From Culex pipiens pallens (lineage: Eukaryota > Arthropoda > Insecta > Diptera > Culicidae), in the NCBI RefSeq assembly GCF_016801865.2, contig NC_068939.1:61758269-61822268 (forward strand): a DNA stretch of 64,000 nucleotides. Direction: 5' to 3'. Shown one piece after another: positions 45,625-56,470 of this stretch. The notes under the pieces are model-generated. The model was not told the DNA's origin. It saw nothing but the letters and a program-made list of their open reading frames with translations, and ran no database searches. Each line of letters starts with the position of its first letter. Positions within the stretch are counted from its first letter, which is position 1. Both the position numbers and the translations under genes were made by a program.

Positions 45625-46795
45625 GCATTTGGTATAGGTGGGCAAACCCGCTCTTTTTTAGGAGCCGCTCATTTTCGTTCGCTCTTAAAAAAGAGCCGCT
45701 CTTTTGAACGGCTCTTTCGCTCTTTTTCAAAATTTGGATGGAAAGGGTTTTTTTTCAAGAATCATGTGGTTTTGTAAGTTATTTCTTATTAGACTTCTAT
45801 AAATTAGGCCTACCAAATATTTTTTGAAGTTTATGTCCCTCAACTCTGACCAAAGTCGGAAAAAATTACACATCCCCAGTTGTATTGCATTCATTAGTTT
45901 TCAAAATATCGAAGTATGATGATTTTTTTTAGCCGAAAAATAAACTTTTGTTTTCAGTTGATAAGACTTCTATTTCCATTGAAATTGGAATGTTTTTTGA
46001 AAAAAAAAAAAATGTTTTCCCCCTGATTTTCGGACCGATTTTGAAGGGAAGGGGTGACATAAACATTCAAATATATTTGTATCGGCCATATTTTATTTAA
46101 AAAAATAACATAAAACGAGAAGATGTCCTTGAAAACCATAGGTCTTGGTGGTCTCTTTATCAAGATTTCTACTCAAAACTGAACATTCGAGTAATTGAAT
46201 GGCATCCAAACTTAAATCTAGGATGCTGGAAAAATTGCTATTCATTTTAAAATTGCGTTTATTTCTGCAAGAATTGAACTAATGCTGATATTTTATTTGG
46301 AGAAAACATTCTGTGAACTCTTCTCTACATTCTGATTTAATAGATAAAGTCTATGAACGTTAAAGTTTAATCGCACAAAATGATAATTTTTTTCCAAAAT
46401 CTCTCAAATATTCAGTAGATTTTTGTTAATATTTGACAAATTATGCTATTTGAAGTGCTCAAATTTGTATTCCGGTATTACTTTAATGTACACTCAGTTT
46501 TACAATGAAAAGTTTGTTTAGGAGATCATTTACTTTTGGTATAAATTTTTATAAGCATTGAAATTTTTGAAATTGCATTTTCAATTATCAAAAACAAATT
46601 TAATACTACATTTTTTGGAAATTCAATAAATTATATTTATAACAAAAATCATGCCATATTGAAACGATTCTTTCAAAAGATCGGAGTTTAAAAAAGAACC
46701 GCGGTTCTTTTTTGTGAGCCACGGTTCGTTCGCTCTTTTCAGTGAACCGGCTCTTTGAGCGGTTCGCTCTTTTTTTGCCCACCTCTAGCATTTGG
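45625..46795. mobile_element. 1.15-kb non-autonomous hAT element with 8-bp target duplication
   Basis: GCATTTGG at 45625-45632 and 46788-46795 flank an element that begins TATAGGTGGGCAAACCCGCT and ends TTTTTTTGCCCACCTCTA. The subterminal regions are packed with GAGC(C/G)GCTCTTTT and AAAGAGC words in both orientations (left: 45648-45735; right: 46690-46780), as hAT transposase binding arrays often are. The central 900 bp is AT-rich with no transposase frame. It sits in intron 1. Confidence 0.92.
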
Positions 46796-47843
46796 TAATG
46801 TAACAAACAATCAACCACTCAAATTTAACTAAAAAAGGTTCGTACTTAAAAGAAAAAAAGTGAAAAATACTAAAATTAAAATTCGGTTTGCAGAATCTGC
46901 ACTATAGATATTAATATAATATAAAACAAGAAAAAAAAATCAATTTCCAGTAAATAAATAAGTTTAACTTTATTTAATTTGATTTGTTTCATTGTTTTCG
47001 CATAATAAATCAATATTGTTGCAAATATTTCTAAAGTTTAAATTTAAATAATGTTTGAGCTTTGCCGATTTTTTGAAAACAAAATGACAAAAATATACAC
47101 AAAAACATGAAGTTTTTGCAAACCTTTTTTCCAACACATTATATTTTTCCATTATTGGTCAAGCTCAATAATAAATCTTTTATTGAATAATCATTATTTT
47201 TTCTAATAAAATATCAAAAACTTACAATTTATTTTATCATTTAAAATTTACTCAAACAATTATTTTGTATGTTGGTATTTGATTTGAATTCAATAAGATA
47301 CAAAATATGAATTTGAGTTATTTTTAAAATTTTAAATTGATCATATTTGTTGCTTAAGTTTATATGTTGGCATCGAAATTCAAACGATAATTGCTTGCCG
47401 AGATATTGCAAGCATACAAATTCTGAAAATTCGATAATAAAAGCATGTCTACAATTTGTTTACCGTTATCTACAAAAAAAATCATTTTCATTATATATTG
47501 TATTGGTACATAATTACAGAAATTTTTATGATATTTGTTTTATTCTTTTCTAAGTGGTATCAAATATAATAAAATGGAGATGCTCGATGCTTAAATTTTA
47601 AGAATTATTGGAAATAGTCTTCACAGGAAAAAGTAAATATACTTTCAATCCCAAAATTTCAAATTTTTGGTACTGTATTAACTGTAACCTCCTACACATT
47701 TTTTTTTACTATAATGTTGTTATGGTTTAAAACAAATCATATTGTTGCATATTATGGTTCAGGAATTATTAATGTTTTTTTTACATACAAAGAAAGAGTT
47801 TTCGGTGGGTTTTAAAACCATTATGAAACAACAAAATGCATAC

Positions 47844-48794
47844 GTTATTCATAGAGCGTCCAATTTCCCGGGGTTACAAAATTCCCGGGAAACGGGAAAT
47901 TTTTAACAAATTTCCCGGGAAATCCCGGGAATTCCCGGGAAATTTGAAATTTATCGAAAATTGATCTCATCCTGCTTCTGATTGATATTTTGCAACAAAA
48001 TTGTATAGAACTGCAACTTTAATGTTCAAAATGAGTGTAGGGGTCAATTAATAGCTTGACTGCTTATAAAAATCATTCAACTTTGTAAAAAAAATAAAAT
48101 TTTCTTATTATATCAATTGATTTTTTTTTTGTTAAGAAGTATTATTTTTTTAAATAAAATATTGAATCAGTGAGTAAAATCCATGCTTGTTAACCATAAA
48201 AATGCTTTTAAATTTGTCTCTGTTACCATTTCAAAGGATTATGTTTAAGAATAACGTTGACTCATAAAACCAAAAAAACAATAAAAGCATGCAGAAATTA
48301 TGTTTTTCATGGCAAATAACTTGTTCTAGACCGTAATTTTATCAACAAAACTCATTTTAAGGATTTTTAGGCAAAATTTTGACTTTTTATCAATTTCACC
48401 TAAAATTTATAGGTATATTGTTAAAAAACTTATGAACTATGTGTGTGTGTGTTTTACAAAATGATAATCTTGAGACAAACCTTACCAGTTGGAAAAAAAT
48501 ATATAAAAACAGAATGAAATCCTATCATTGATACCCCGTTTTTCTTATAAGTTCAATATGCTCAGTAGATTTAAATGAATAAAATTAAGTTAGGTTCTCT
48601 CATTAATATCTTTTGCAAATTAAAAAAAATAGGACCAAAAAGTAAGGAAAATGTATACTCCGCTTGAATTTCGGGAATTCCCGGGAAATTTAAAATAATT
48701 CCCGGGAAACGGGAAATATTATTTTTCGGGAAATCCCGGGAATTCCCGGGAATTTTTTTCCCGGGACGGGAAATTGGACGCTCTAGTTATTCAT
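47844..48794. mobile_element. 0.93-kb Mutator-like MITE with 9-bp target duplication
   Basis: GTTATTCAT lies at 47844-47852 and 48786-48794. Inside, AGAGCGTCCAATTTCCCGGG at the left is inverted as CCCGGGACGGGAAATTGGACGCTCT at the right (given here across 48760-48784). Both ends carry clusters of CCCGGGAA motifs, five or more on each side. Long TIRs with a 9-bp duplication fit the Mutator (MULE) superfamily. A GTGTGTGTGTG run lies at about 48441-48451. It has no transposase frame. The left half recurs at 7051-7620. Confidence 0.93.
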
Positions 48795-49272
48795 AATTAC
48801 GTTTAACGTGTATCTCGACAAATAATGCTAAACAAATTCAAAATATTTATCATTTTTTGAAATATGAATATGAATAATAATAAGCTGTCAGCATCAATTA
48901 ACACTTCATGTTGGTTCGATTTATTCAAAAAAGAGTCCTTCCAAGTCGTGATTCGACTGTATGGCCGCTAAATTGCTAATCTAGTGTATTCTTTAACCAA
49001 GCTAGACATCCCACTTAACATGCAACCTTAATTTGCAAAGCATAGAAAGTAGACCGAAGATAAGCAGGTGAAGAAAAATTCACCCGAAACGATTAGAGAG
49101 TCCCAACCCTGCTGCGCGGGGTCAGTTCTGAATTTCTCCCATCATCCGTCACGCAAAGATTAGTTTCGTCCGCAAAACGTGACAGCACGCAATCGCGGGG
49201 TCCGCAATCGCTCCAACTCTGGCTTGCTCAAACCGCGGAGGGGTAAATATTTACATGTTCCGCTCATGACAG

Positions 49273-49822
49273 GCGGCACTCGACGTCCCAGCACAGCATG
49301 GCCGGTGGTGGCGCTGGGGGCCAATTTGTGCCCCATCCCCACCGGCTCCAGAACCGCCAGCCGACGTTCTTCCACCTGAACTCGTCGTCCAAGTCGAGGT
49401 CCAAATCGATGGACGATTTCACCAGCAGTGCGTTCATGTTCGACAAGTACCGAACGCGCAACGGCAAGCTGCTCAACAACGGCACCACCAGTGTAAATAG
49501 TAGTCACAACAACAACGCCAACAACATCAACAGCCACCACAACAACTTTAGCCACATCAACAACATCAACAACAGCTCGAGCAGTCCGAGCCACTCGGGA
49601 ATCCACAGCAATGGGGGATTTCGCCACTACACCAACAACTTTGGCAGCAACAACCTGAACGGTGGCCACAGCTACAGTGAACACCTTGGAGGGGGTGGTG
49701 GGGGCTTTGGCGGAGGAGGAGGAGGAGGAGGAGGAGGAGGAGGAGGAAAGTTCATTTCCATGAAGAACCACTCCGTGGATAATCTGCTGGAGGTCGACAC
49801 CAACTACGAGAGCTATTACCAG
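49273..49822 (+). CDS. Second coding exon of the low-complexity protein (residues 165-348)
   Basis: The first base completes the split Arg codon, and translation continues RRHSTSQHSM, then KSRSKSMDDF at residues 205-214, an Asn/His/Ser-rich stretch (about 225-300), a glycine tract at 304-323 broken by one Phe and encoded largely by (GGA)n, and a more ordinary end SVDNLLEVDTNYESYYQ. The frame is closed upstream by TAA at 49244, so the acceptor at GACAG|G is required. The donor TACCAG|GTATAT at 49822/49823 is phase 0. RRHS at the exon junction fits a PKA-type site. The family is not recognised; it is probably the disordered N-terminus of a larger protein whose domains lie beyond the window. The long frame on the opposite strand is a shadow. 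Confidence 0.85.
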
Positions 49823-50268
49823 GTATATACTAATTTTAGCGGTTGTGGATGGTTTTTTTTCTGCGAAAATGACGGGCTCACTTAGTGCTGCTAAAGGAGT
49901 TGCAAATTTTTGAAGGATAATTATTTTGTCAGTCTTTGGAACGAGCAGCTTCAAAATCATGAGTGGTTTATGCGCGAAAATTGTGCTACATATTAGAAAA
50001 TAAATATAGATTGGAAACAAAAGATTAAAAAATTAATATTGATTGTAAACAAATTGAGGTTCTGTCCAGAAAGGCATATTTCCAAAAGATTTATGACAAA
50101 TCATGACAACAAACGTTAAAACCAAAAATCGTCGTGATCGTGCTATATTGTCGCACGTGCAATTTGATCTAAATTAATATATGGACGCTATTGTGTGTGG
50201 TTTTCAACGATTATGTCTTTGACCTTCTAAGATCCTCAAAACTTGCTTTCACTCCTGAGATATAGGAC

Positions 50269-50746
50269 TACACAGAAAAAAATATGTGAATTTACCAGAC
50301 ACGGCAAAAAAATGAATCACATGTAAACTCAGTTGATGTAAACTTGAGATTCGACGTAAACGTGAATCACACGTAAAATCGCGATTTTACGTATAATTTG
50401 TTGCAAATGTACATCAAATTGCATGTAAAATTAAATGTTTAATGACGTGCAAAAGTGTTACATCATAAATGATGTAACATTCGGAAATAATTTTTGTGTG
50501 TACCTCCGTGCAATATTGACATTCTCCATATTAAAAATTGTTACGATTAGATATGCTGTTTTGATACTGCCTGCAATTACGACAAATGTATTTAGAAATT
50601 TGAGTCAGATGCAGTTTGACACTCTTACATGTAATTTTTTGTTCATATATAGAAAATTTGTTGTAAATTTACATCCAATCGCATTTAAATGTAATTGATT
50701 AATGACGTGCAAAAGTGTTACATCATTAAGATTTTTTTTCTCTGTG
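50269..50746. mobile_element. About 476-bp MITE with CACAGA ends and internal direct repeats
   Basis: It starts TA-CACAGAAAAAAATATGTG and ends TTTTTTTTCTCTGTG. Two diverged direct copies of a block of about 70 bp (TTTGTTGCAAATGTACATC ... TAATGACGTGCAAAAGTGTT) lie at about 50396-50466 and 50656-50726. Words such as GTAAACTTGAGATTCGACG reappear near 55335, pointing to a diverged relative there. It is non-coding. Confidence 0.65.
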
Positions 50747-52484
50747 ATTACCCCTAATTTTCTGAAGTGCAATATCTCGGATTCTATTGCTTCGATTTTC
50801 AATGTTTAAAAAATAAAACTTTAGTGATCTTTTCTGCTCTTTTCCATGAAAATAATTTTAAAATTCATACATTTGAAGAAATAATACATGATTCTAAAAA
50901 TTCTAAATTATTGTGGTTTGGTTTTCCAAATTATTTTTATAGAGAAGAGCAGTAAATTTCACAAATGTTTCATCTTTTTAACAATCAAAATCGATCCAAT
51001 TATTTCCGTGATATCACGATTTGAAAAACGAGAGCAAATCAGGTACACTGAGAAAAACTTGTTTTTCACAGAAATTTAACATTGAAAGGCTGAATCTAAG
51101 TAAATTTTTTCAACTCAACTTTTTAAAACCTGCAGTCAACAAAGTCGAAAAGAAAATTGTAGCAAATTTTCTCAGCCTTTGAAAAATATTTTTGGGAATT
51201 TGTTTTTCATTCATGAAAAATGTGTAGTCATTTTCAATTGGAATAAAACAATGAATTTGTATCTTAAAAATGTCTTATTAATTTAGGACTACATTTGTTG
51301 TCTTCCTTTTAATTTATTTTTTTCAAAAAATGATATCTCCGGTATCAGAAGAAAAGAAAAGGGTTTTTGAAGACGGGAAGTGTTGATGCTCCACTCTTTA
51401 AAGGGGATAAGGGAAATTCTCCACGGTATCCCCAAGTCAGTTTCACTTGGAGTTGGATGGTTTTTGGGAACGTATAAGGTCAAAGAGCACAGTGTGTTTG
51501 TTTAAACTTTTAAGGTAATAGTTTTATTCACAAGGCAAGCAATCGCTTCTTTTGTTATAGAAAAACTTTTAAGGTGGTCAAAGTTTCATTTGAATATAAA
51601 ATTTACTAAATATAAGTAAATTTTTGCAACTATAGAGAATTACTCATGTTTAAATTAGGTTGTACGAAATATTGTATTTTAAACTGAATATTAAATTCAT
51701 TTAATAAGTTTTTTTTATTTTGCTGACCTGTTACATTTTGGTTCAATTACTAACTAGTGTGGAAATCTTTATTCTAAGTGACATGAGAGTGATCGGAAAA
51801 ACTATTGATTTAAAAATGGATGGAATTGAATTGATTTTCTAAAATAGACACTCAAAATATTTTTGTAATGTTTGTTTCTATCATGAGCATTAAAATACTT
51901 CATTTTTACTAAAATACTAACCACAGCATGAAAATGTAAATGCTCGATTAACTTCTAAACGCTTTCGTTGGAAAACCCCATAACCCTACATTGTGGCAGG
52001 TCAGTTCCACGTGGAAAAACACCCAAAACCACCCTGCAAGTTCGAACATAAAAAAAAAGTTACTCCCTGATGGGAGGGAAGCCGGTGCTAATTTGCCGGC
52101 AAGCATCGCGCACACTGTTAGAAAACTAAGATAGACAGAGAGGAGGGGAAAAAGTTAGTACAAAAAACACCTTTTCAGCCCGGCTTTTTTTTTCTGCCGC
52201 GTTTGTTGAGCTTTCTATTTTCCATTCATTTTCCTTTATTTTATCGCGCCCGCCGTGACCGTTATAAAGTGGGCATGATGATGAACATGACGATAGAAGA
52301 GAAAGAGAGAAAAAAAAACCGTCCAAATATATGGGTAAACATGAACAGAGAACTGCTCTCTCAGTCTCTCTCGGTCTATTATTTATGCTGTTGTTGGGTT
52401 TAACAAGCCGGGAGAATGCGAAAAGTTCACGAAATGCTAATTACCTGGCATCAAAGCTTGACTGAGTTTACTTATGATAGTAGG
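50747..52484. other. AT-rich DNA, nothing recognised
   Basis: No bounded repeat or exon. A CTCTCTCAGTCTCTCTCGG patch lies near 52355. Confidence 0.4.
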
Positions 52485-53418
52485 TACCGTAAACCGGGGT
52501 GACTTTGATAGGATTTCAATTTGTTTTTGGAATATTTTGGAACAGGTAAGGTTTTTCTCAAGATTATTATTTTTAAAACATGTACTGGGGTAGGCCACAC
52601 AAAGTCCATGCACTATTTCAGAAAAAAAGTTTTTTCAATAATGTTTAGAAATATAGTTACGTTAAAAAATTTTAGTTTTAATTCCGGGGTGACTTTGATA
52701 GTCATGTTTTTTCTTGTTAAAATCATATTTAAGATGTTCAAACTTTATTTGTACGCTAAATGTACCATCACTAAAGTAGCTGATATAGTTTTAAGAAAAA
52801 GAATCAATGTTTATATTTAGTTAACTAAGTGTATAAGCTTTTGCAAAATACATATAAATTTAAGGTAAAATTGCTAAAAAAGTAGGAATTTTGCCTGAAA
52901 TTTGTTAAAACTTGTTTTGTTTATAAAATTATCGATTTACATTGCATTATATACTGAATTTCAAGCACGAATCACAGATTTTCACATTTTACATGAAATT
53001 TGTTTAACTGAAATTGCCTATAAAGTTGGTGATTTTTTTAAATTGTGTTTCAAAAACAAAATATTATATATTATTTACAATTTTTTTTAACCTTCTCCTA
53101 GTGGAAAATTGTCCAAAGAATCCGAAAATGCATTCCGTTTTCCGATTAAAAATCATGTTCATTGAGAAAATCATGACACTTTGAGAAGTTTAAAATAATG
53201 ACTTTCATCAAGATTTTCTTAACTATACTTAACTAACTTTTTAAACTTGTCAAAATTTTATGAAAAGTTCTTGTTGAGGTACTTCGAACACTTCTCTACC
53301 ACGGTCAGTATGTTTCTAAACCATTCCTTACGTATTTTAACTGTACTCTTCATTTTGCGTAAAAATCGCAAACCTATCAAAGTCACCCCGGCTATCAAAG
53401 TCACCCCGTTTTACGGTA
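52485..53418. mobile_element. 930-bp MITE with repeated GGGGTGACTTTGATAG ends, TA target
   Basis: The element 52487-53416 begins CCGTAAACCGGGGTGACTTT and ends with the inverse AAAGTCACCCCGTTTTACGG. TA lies on both sides (52485-52486, 53417-53418). GGGGTGACTTTGATAG occurs twice in direct orientation in the left part (52496 and 52686) and twice inverted, back to back, at the right end (53378-53409). The interior is AT-rich and non-coding. Duplicated subterminal motifs suggest transposase binding sites. Confidence 0.88.
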
Positions 53419-53639
53419 TCAATTTTATTATGAGGTTGATGTTTTGAAAAACAAAACATAACTTAAATATAAATTAATTTATTGCACTGCTTGTTTTATC
53501 GAAGTTAAAAAAATAATGAAAACCATTTTCATCGGTCTAGAATCTCTCAAAAAATTAAAAGTTTCATAATTATTTTGAAATTTGAAAACATTAATATAAA
53601 CAAATATGATTAGCAAACACTTTCTTAGCCCCTTGATTA

Positions 53640-54030
53640 AAGTTAGCTTTACGATGAAAAACGACGACTCACCTTAACCATGACTTCTGATTACGGTTCG
53701 AAGAGCAGGTGCTGCTGAGCCCCGGGTTAACAATAGCCCACTTTTGCTTGCTACAGAGCTGACTTAATGTTTTGACTGCCGAGAGTTAATGTGAAAATAT
53801 GTAAAACCGAAACATATGGCTAAAAAAGCAGCAAAAAAAACAGATGGGAAGAATAAGGGGGTCTTTCTCACCGTGATGGACGCACCCGGGGAAGCATTTG
53901 GGTCACAGGGGCAGGCATATATTTGTTTACTCATCAAAAGTGGTTCCGGCGGCGGTTTCGGGTTAACCAGAGTGACCTGGCCAGAAGTGGTTCGGCGGAA
54001 TGATGGTGGAATTAACGCTCTTTAATTATA
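53640..54030. other. GC-richer block with a weak 69-codon frame
   Basis: A frame at 53816-54025 starts with MAKKAAKKTDGKNKG and runs 69 codons, with no domain I recognise and no splice signals that would fit the phase-0 donor at 49823. It may be chance. The block does not recur in the window. Confidence 0.2.
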
Positions 54031-54136
54031 ATAAATTTGGAAAGATCTGAAACTAGGGTGCGACGCGATGTGTTGGCTAAGAGGGGGGAAATACATTTGA
54101 ATAAAATGATAATAATGGTAATAATAATAATTATCC

Positions 54137-54550
54137 GGGACCGTGGTGTAGGGGTAAGCGTGATTGCCTCTCACCCAGTTGGCCTGGATTCGATCCCAGA
54201 AGGTCCCGGTGGCAAGTTTTGAGACGAGATTTGTCTGATCACGCCTTCCGTCGGATGGGGAAGTAAATGTTGGCCCCGGTCTAACCTAGAGGTTAGGTCG
54301 ATAGCTCAGTCCAGGTGTAGGAGTCGTCTCCCTGGGTCCTGTCCCGGTGGAGTCGCTGGTAGGCAGTTGGACTCACAATCCAAAGGTCGTCAGTTCGAAT
54401 CTCGGGGTGGATGGAAGCTTAGGTGTAAAAAGAGGTTTGCAATTGCCTCAACAATCAAGCCTTCGGACACCTAGTTTCGAGTAGGAATCCCGTAATCGGG
54501 AACGCCAAGGCAATGCTGTAGAGCGAATAATTAGATTTTTTTGATTTGAA
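54137..54550 (+). mobile_element. Double-headed tRNA-derived SINE
   Basis: The first tRNA-like module at 54137-54208 has facing acceptor arms GGGACC and GGTCCC, a box-A-like TGGTGTAGGGGTAAGCG and a box-B-like GGATTCGATCC at 54186-54196. A linker (GAGACGAGATTTGTCTGATC ... GGTCTAACCTAGAGGTTAGG) leads to a second module with box-A-like TGGAGTCGCTGGTAGGCAG and box-B-like GTTCGAATCTC at 54393-54403. The tail has AGTAGGAATCCCGTAATCGG and ends in AATTAGATTTTTTTG. The second module alone recurs at 32680-32921. Target duplications are unclear within the AAT-rich left flank. Confidence 0.85.
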
Positions 54551-54556
54551 CAGATA

Positions 54557-54774
54557 TCCCAAGTAACATTTTTTTCCAGGAGTTCTACAAGAGCTCTTCA
54601 AGATAGCTACAGCATAGCAGTTTGGACCGCGGTAGGATAAAACTCTCTTCAAGTACTCTTCCAAACTCCTGAAGATGTTTTGAAGAGAATTTTATCCTAC
54701 CGCGGTCCAAACTGCTATGCTGTAGCTATCTTGAAGAGCCTTGTAGAACTCCCAGAAAAAAATGTTACTTGGGA
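54557..54774. mobile_element. 218-bp foldback MITE (CCCAAGTAACATTTTTTT ends)
   Basis: TCCCAAGTAACATTTTTTTC at the left is inverted as AAAAAAATGTTACTTGGGA at the right, and the arms stay complementary through AAGATAGCTACAGCATAGCA and GTTTGGACCGCGGTAGGAT nearly to the centre at about 54665. It begins 6-7 bases after the SINE tail. A single-strand transcript would give a hairpin of about 100 bp. No clear target duplication was seen. Confidence 0.88.
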
Positions 54775-55895
54775 TGTCAATCTTGATTTTCACGAAATAA
54801 TAAAAATTGAAAATTTATTTGCTTCGCTAAATGCCAATCTGTTCCTGTTGGCAATAACTAAGCGATAGTGACCAATTAGTTTAACGAAAGCAAAGTGAGC
54901 AAACTGGTCATCAATTTTTATACAATCTTTATGATTAATGAGCGTAAAAGAAAACCGGTTTTTACAGCCAATTATTTCCTTCAAGAATTAAAGCTAACTG
55001 CTAATATATGGAAATACTAGAGCTCCATTCACTGCTACCTCACTAAACCATCTCATTCAGTTTTCTCTCTTTTTATGTCTGAACCATAGCGCTTTTTGTT
55101 GCCCCTAGGTTAAATCACCATAAACATATTCTGGTCCACCGACTAACTTATGCGCATCATCCCTGTGCCACGGTGGCACCTTTCAAACCAGGTGATTAAT
55201 TGCCCGGTCACTCTTTCATTTAAAGAAGCACCCGAACCTCACTTGTACGGAAACTGCGCTTAAAGTTTAATTTTTAAAGGTTGAAAATTTTATGGTTAAA
55301 TATTCTCTCTTTCGATGAAATTTTACCTTTTAAAGTTGACTGATGTAAACATGAGATTCGACGAAGTCATAAAATATGTCATGAATATATCTCAAAATTA
55401 TGTTTAATGTTAAATATTTGTTGCAAATAATGCACCGAATCAAAAAAAAATTTGTTTTGCTCTACCCAAAAATCATATAACACAGTTATAAAAATAATTA
55501 TGGTTTGATTTCATCTGAGAAAATGGGTTCATCTTTCATGTCAGAAAAACTTTATATTTGTACCCCTAAAATTATGTAAATTTACATGTTTCCTAGTATA
55601 ATTCTACTTTTTTGATCTAAATTGAGGTAATCTCGGATTTACGTACAAAGTTTAACAATGTTTTATTTTGGAAGGTTGAAGAATTTGGAAGTTGGAAATT
55701 ATCTCTTTGAAATTACGCATAAAAATATGTTAATGTACGTATATTTTGAGGAAATATTACACAGTTTTAAAATTACAACTTTAAAGGGGTTGCATTAAAA
55801 TCTTGGGTACCCAACTTTTTGGTCATGCAAATCAGTGGCGAACAGAAAGTAAGTAATGATTGATAATATTAAAAAATAAACTTTTTTTTTTGTAG
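54775..55895. other. Intronic or intergenic DNA, nothing recognised
   Basis: Positions 55010-55260 are moderately GC-rich and unique. The remainder is AT-rich, with a fragment near 55325-55400 related to the 50269-50746 MITE. No exon is supported. Confidence 0.35.
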
Positions 55896-56050
55896 GTCGG
55901 GACCATCCATAAACCACGTGGACAGCTTAGATGGGGGGAAGCGGTTTGTTAATTGTCCACGCTCCCTACAAAAACGATTTTGTATGGAAATTGTCCATGA
56001 TGAGGGGGCGGGGGTGTGGGGGGGGGGGGGTATGTGGATTGTCCCTACGG
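55896..56050 (+). repeat. Repeat X, uninterrupted copy, with poly-G tract
   Basis: GGGACCATCCATAAACCACG, TGGACAGC, TTAATTGTCCACGCTCC, ACAAAAACGATTTTGTATGG and AAATTGTCCATGATGAGG are followed by a G-rich run (GGGGGCGGGGGTGTGGGG at about 56005-56030). The same pieces, on the other strand and split by a nested insertion, occur at 36340-38030, including the G/C run. Confidence 0.65.
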
Positions 56051-56470
56051 TGTTTTTATTTAATTTGTTTTTGTTGATTGCATAAAAAATATTTAAACTT
56101 CTTGGTCATTTGTGCATATTTTTGCTTCTTCATTTTTAAAGACATGTTTAACCTTCGAAAAATATTTGCAGTGATCTTAATTTTCAAAATAAAGAATTTG
56201 TTTTATTTTTGAGGGTATTTTTCATACAAAAATTTAGAAAATGCATTCTGAAAACAGTACATTAAATTTATTTATGGCCACCTCCATAAAAAATCAAAAA
56301 ATATCTTAGAAAATATAAACTTTGATTTGAAATAAAATCTATCGAAAATTCAAATTCAGTTTATTTTCTGTAAATTAGTAGTTATCAATCCAAGTTTCTT
56401 TTTGTATAATTCATATTTTTAAGAGACAGAAAACTTTGTTTGATCGTGTAATTTTTTAAATAAAAACGTT

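Larger units (their letters stand above)
44340..49272 (+). other. Intron 1 (4,933 bp, phase 2) with two transposon insertions
   Basis: The intron runs from GTATGT at 44340 to GACAG at 49272. The split codon AG|G reads through as Arg on both sides, which supports the splice. The first 500 bases are GC-richer. The rest is AT-rich and holds an hAT-type element (45633-46787) and a Mutator-type element (47853-48785). The polypyrimidine tract before the acceptor is weak. I see no other exon in it, although 44400-44960 is unique and moderately GC-rich. Confidence 0.75.

Noticed and set aside
49160..50020. 286-codon open frame on the minus strand across the second coding exon
   Set aside because: It is antisense to the better-supported + strand exon, arises from GC-rich low-complexity codons (poly-Ser/Val from the Asn/Gly repeats), and has no domain or splice support.
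54137..54208. Functional tRNA gene
   Set aside because: The T-arm and box B deviate, the sequence continues into a SINE body with a second tRNA-like module, and a related body occurs elsewhere, so it is a SINE head.
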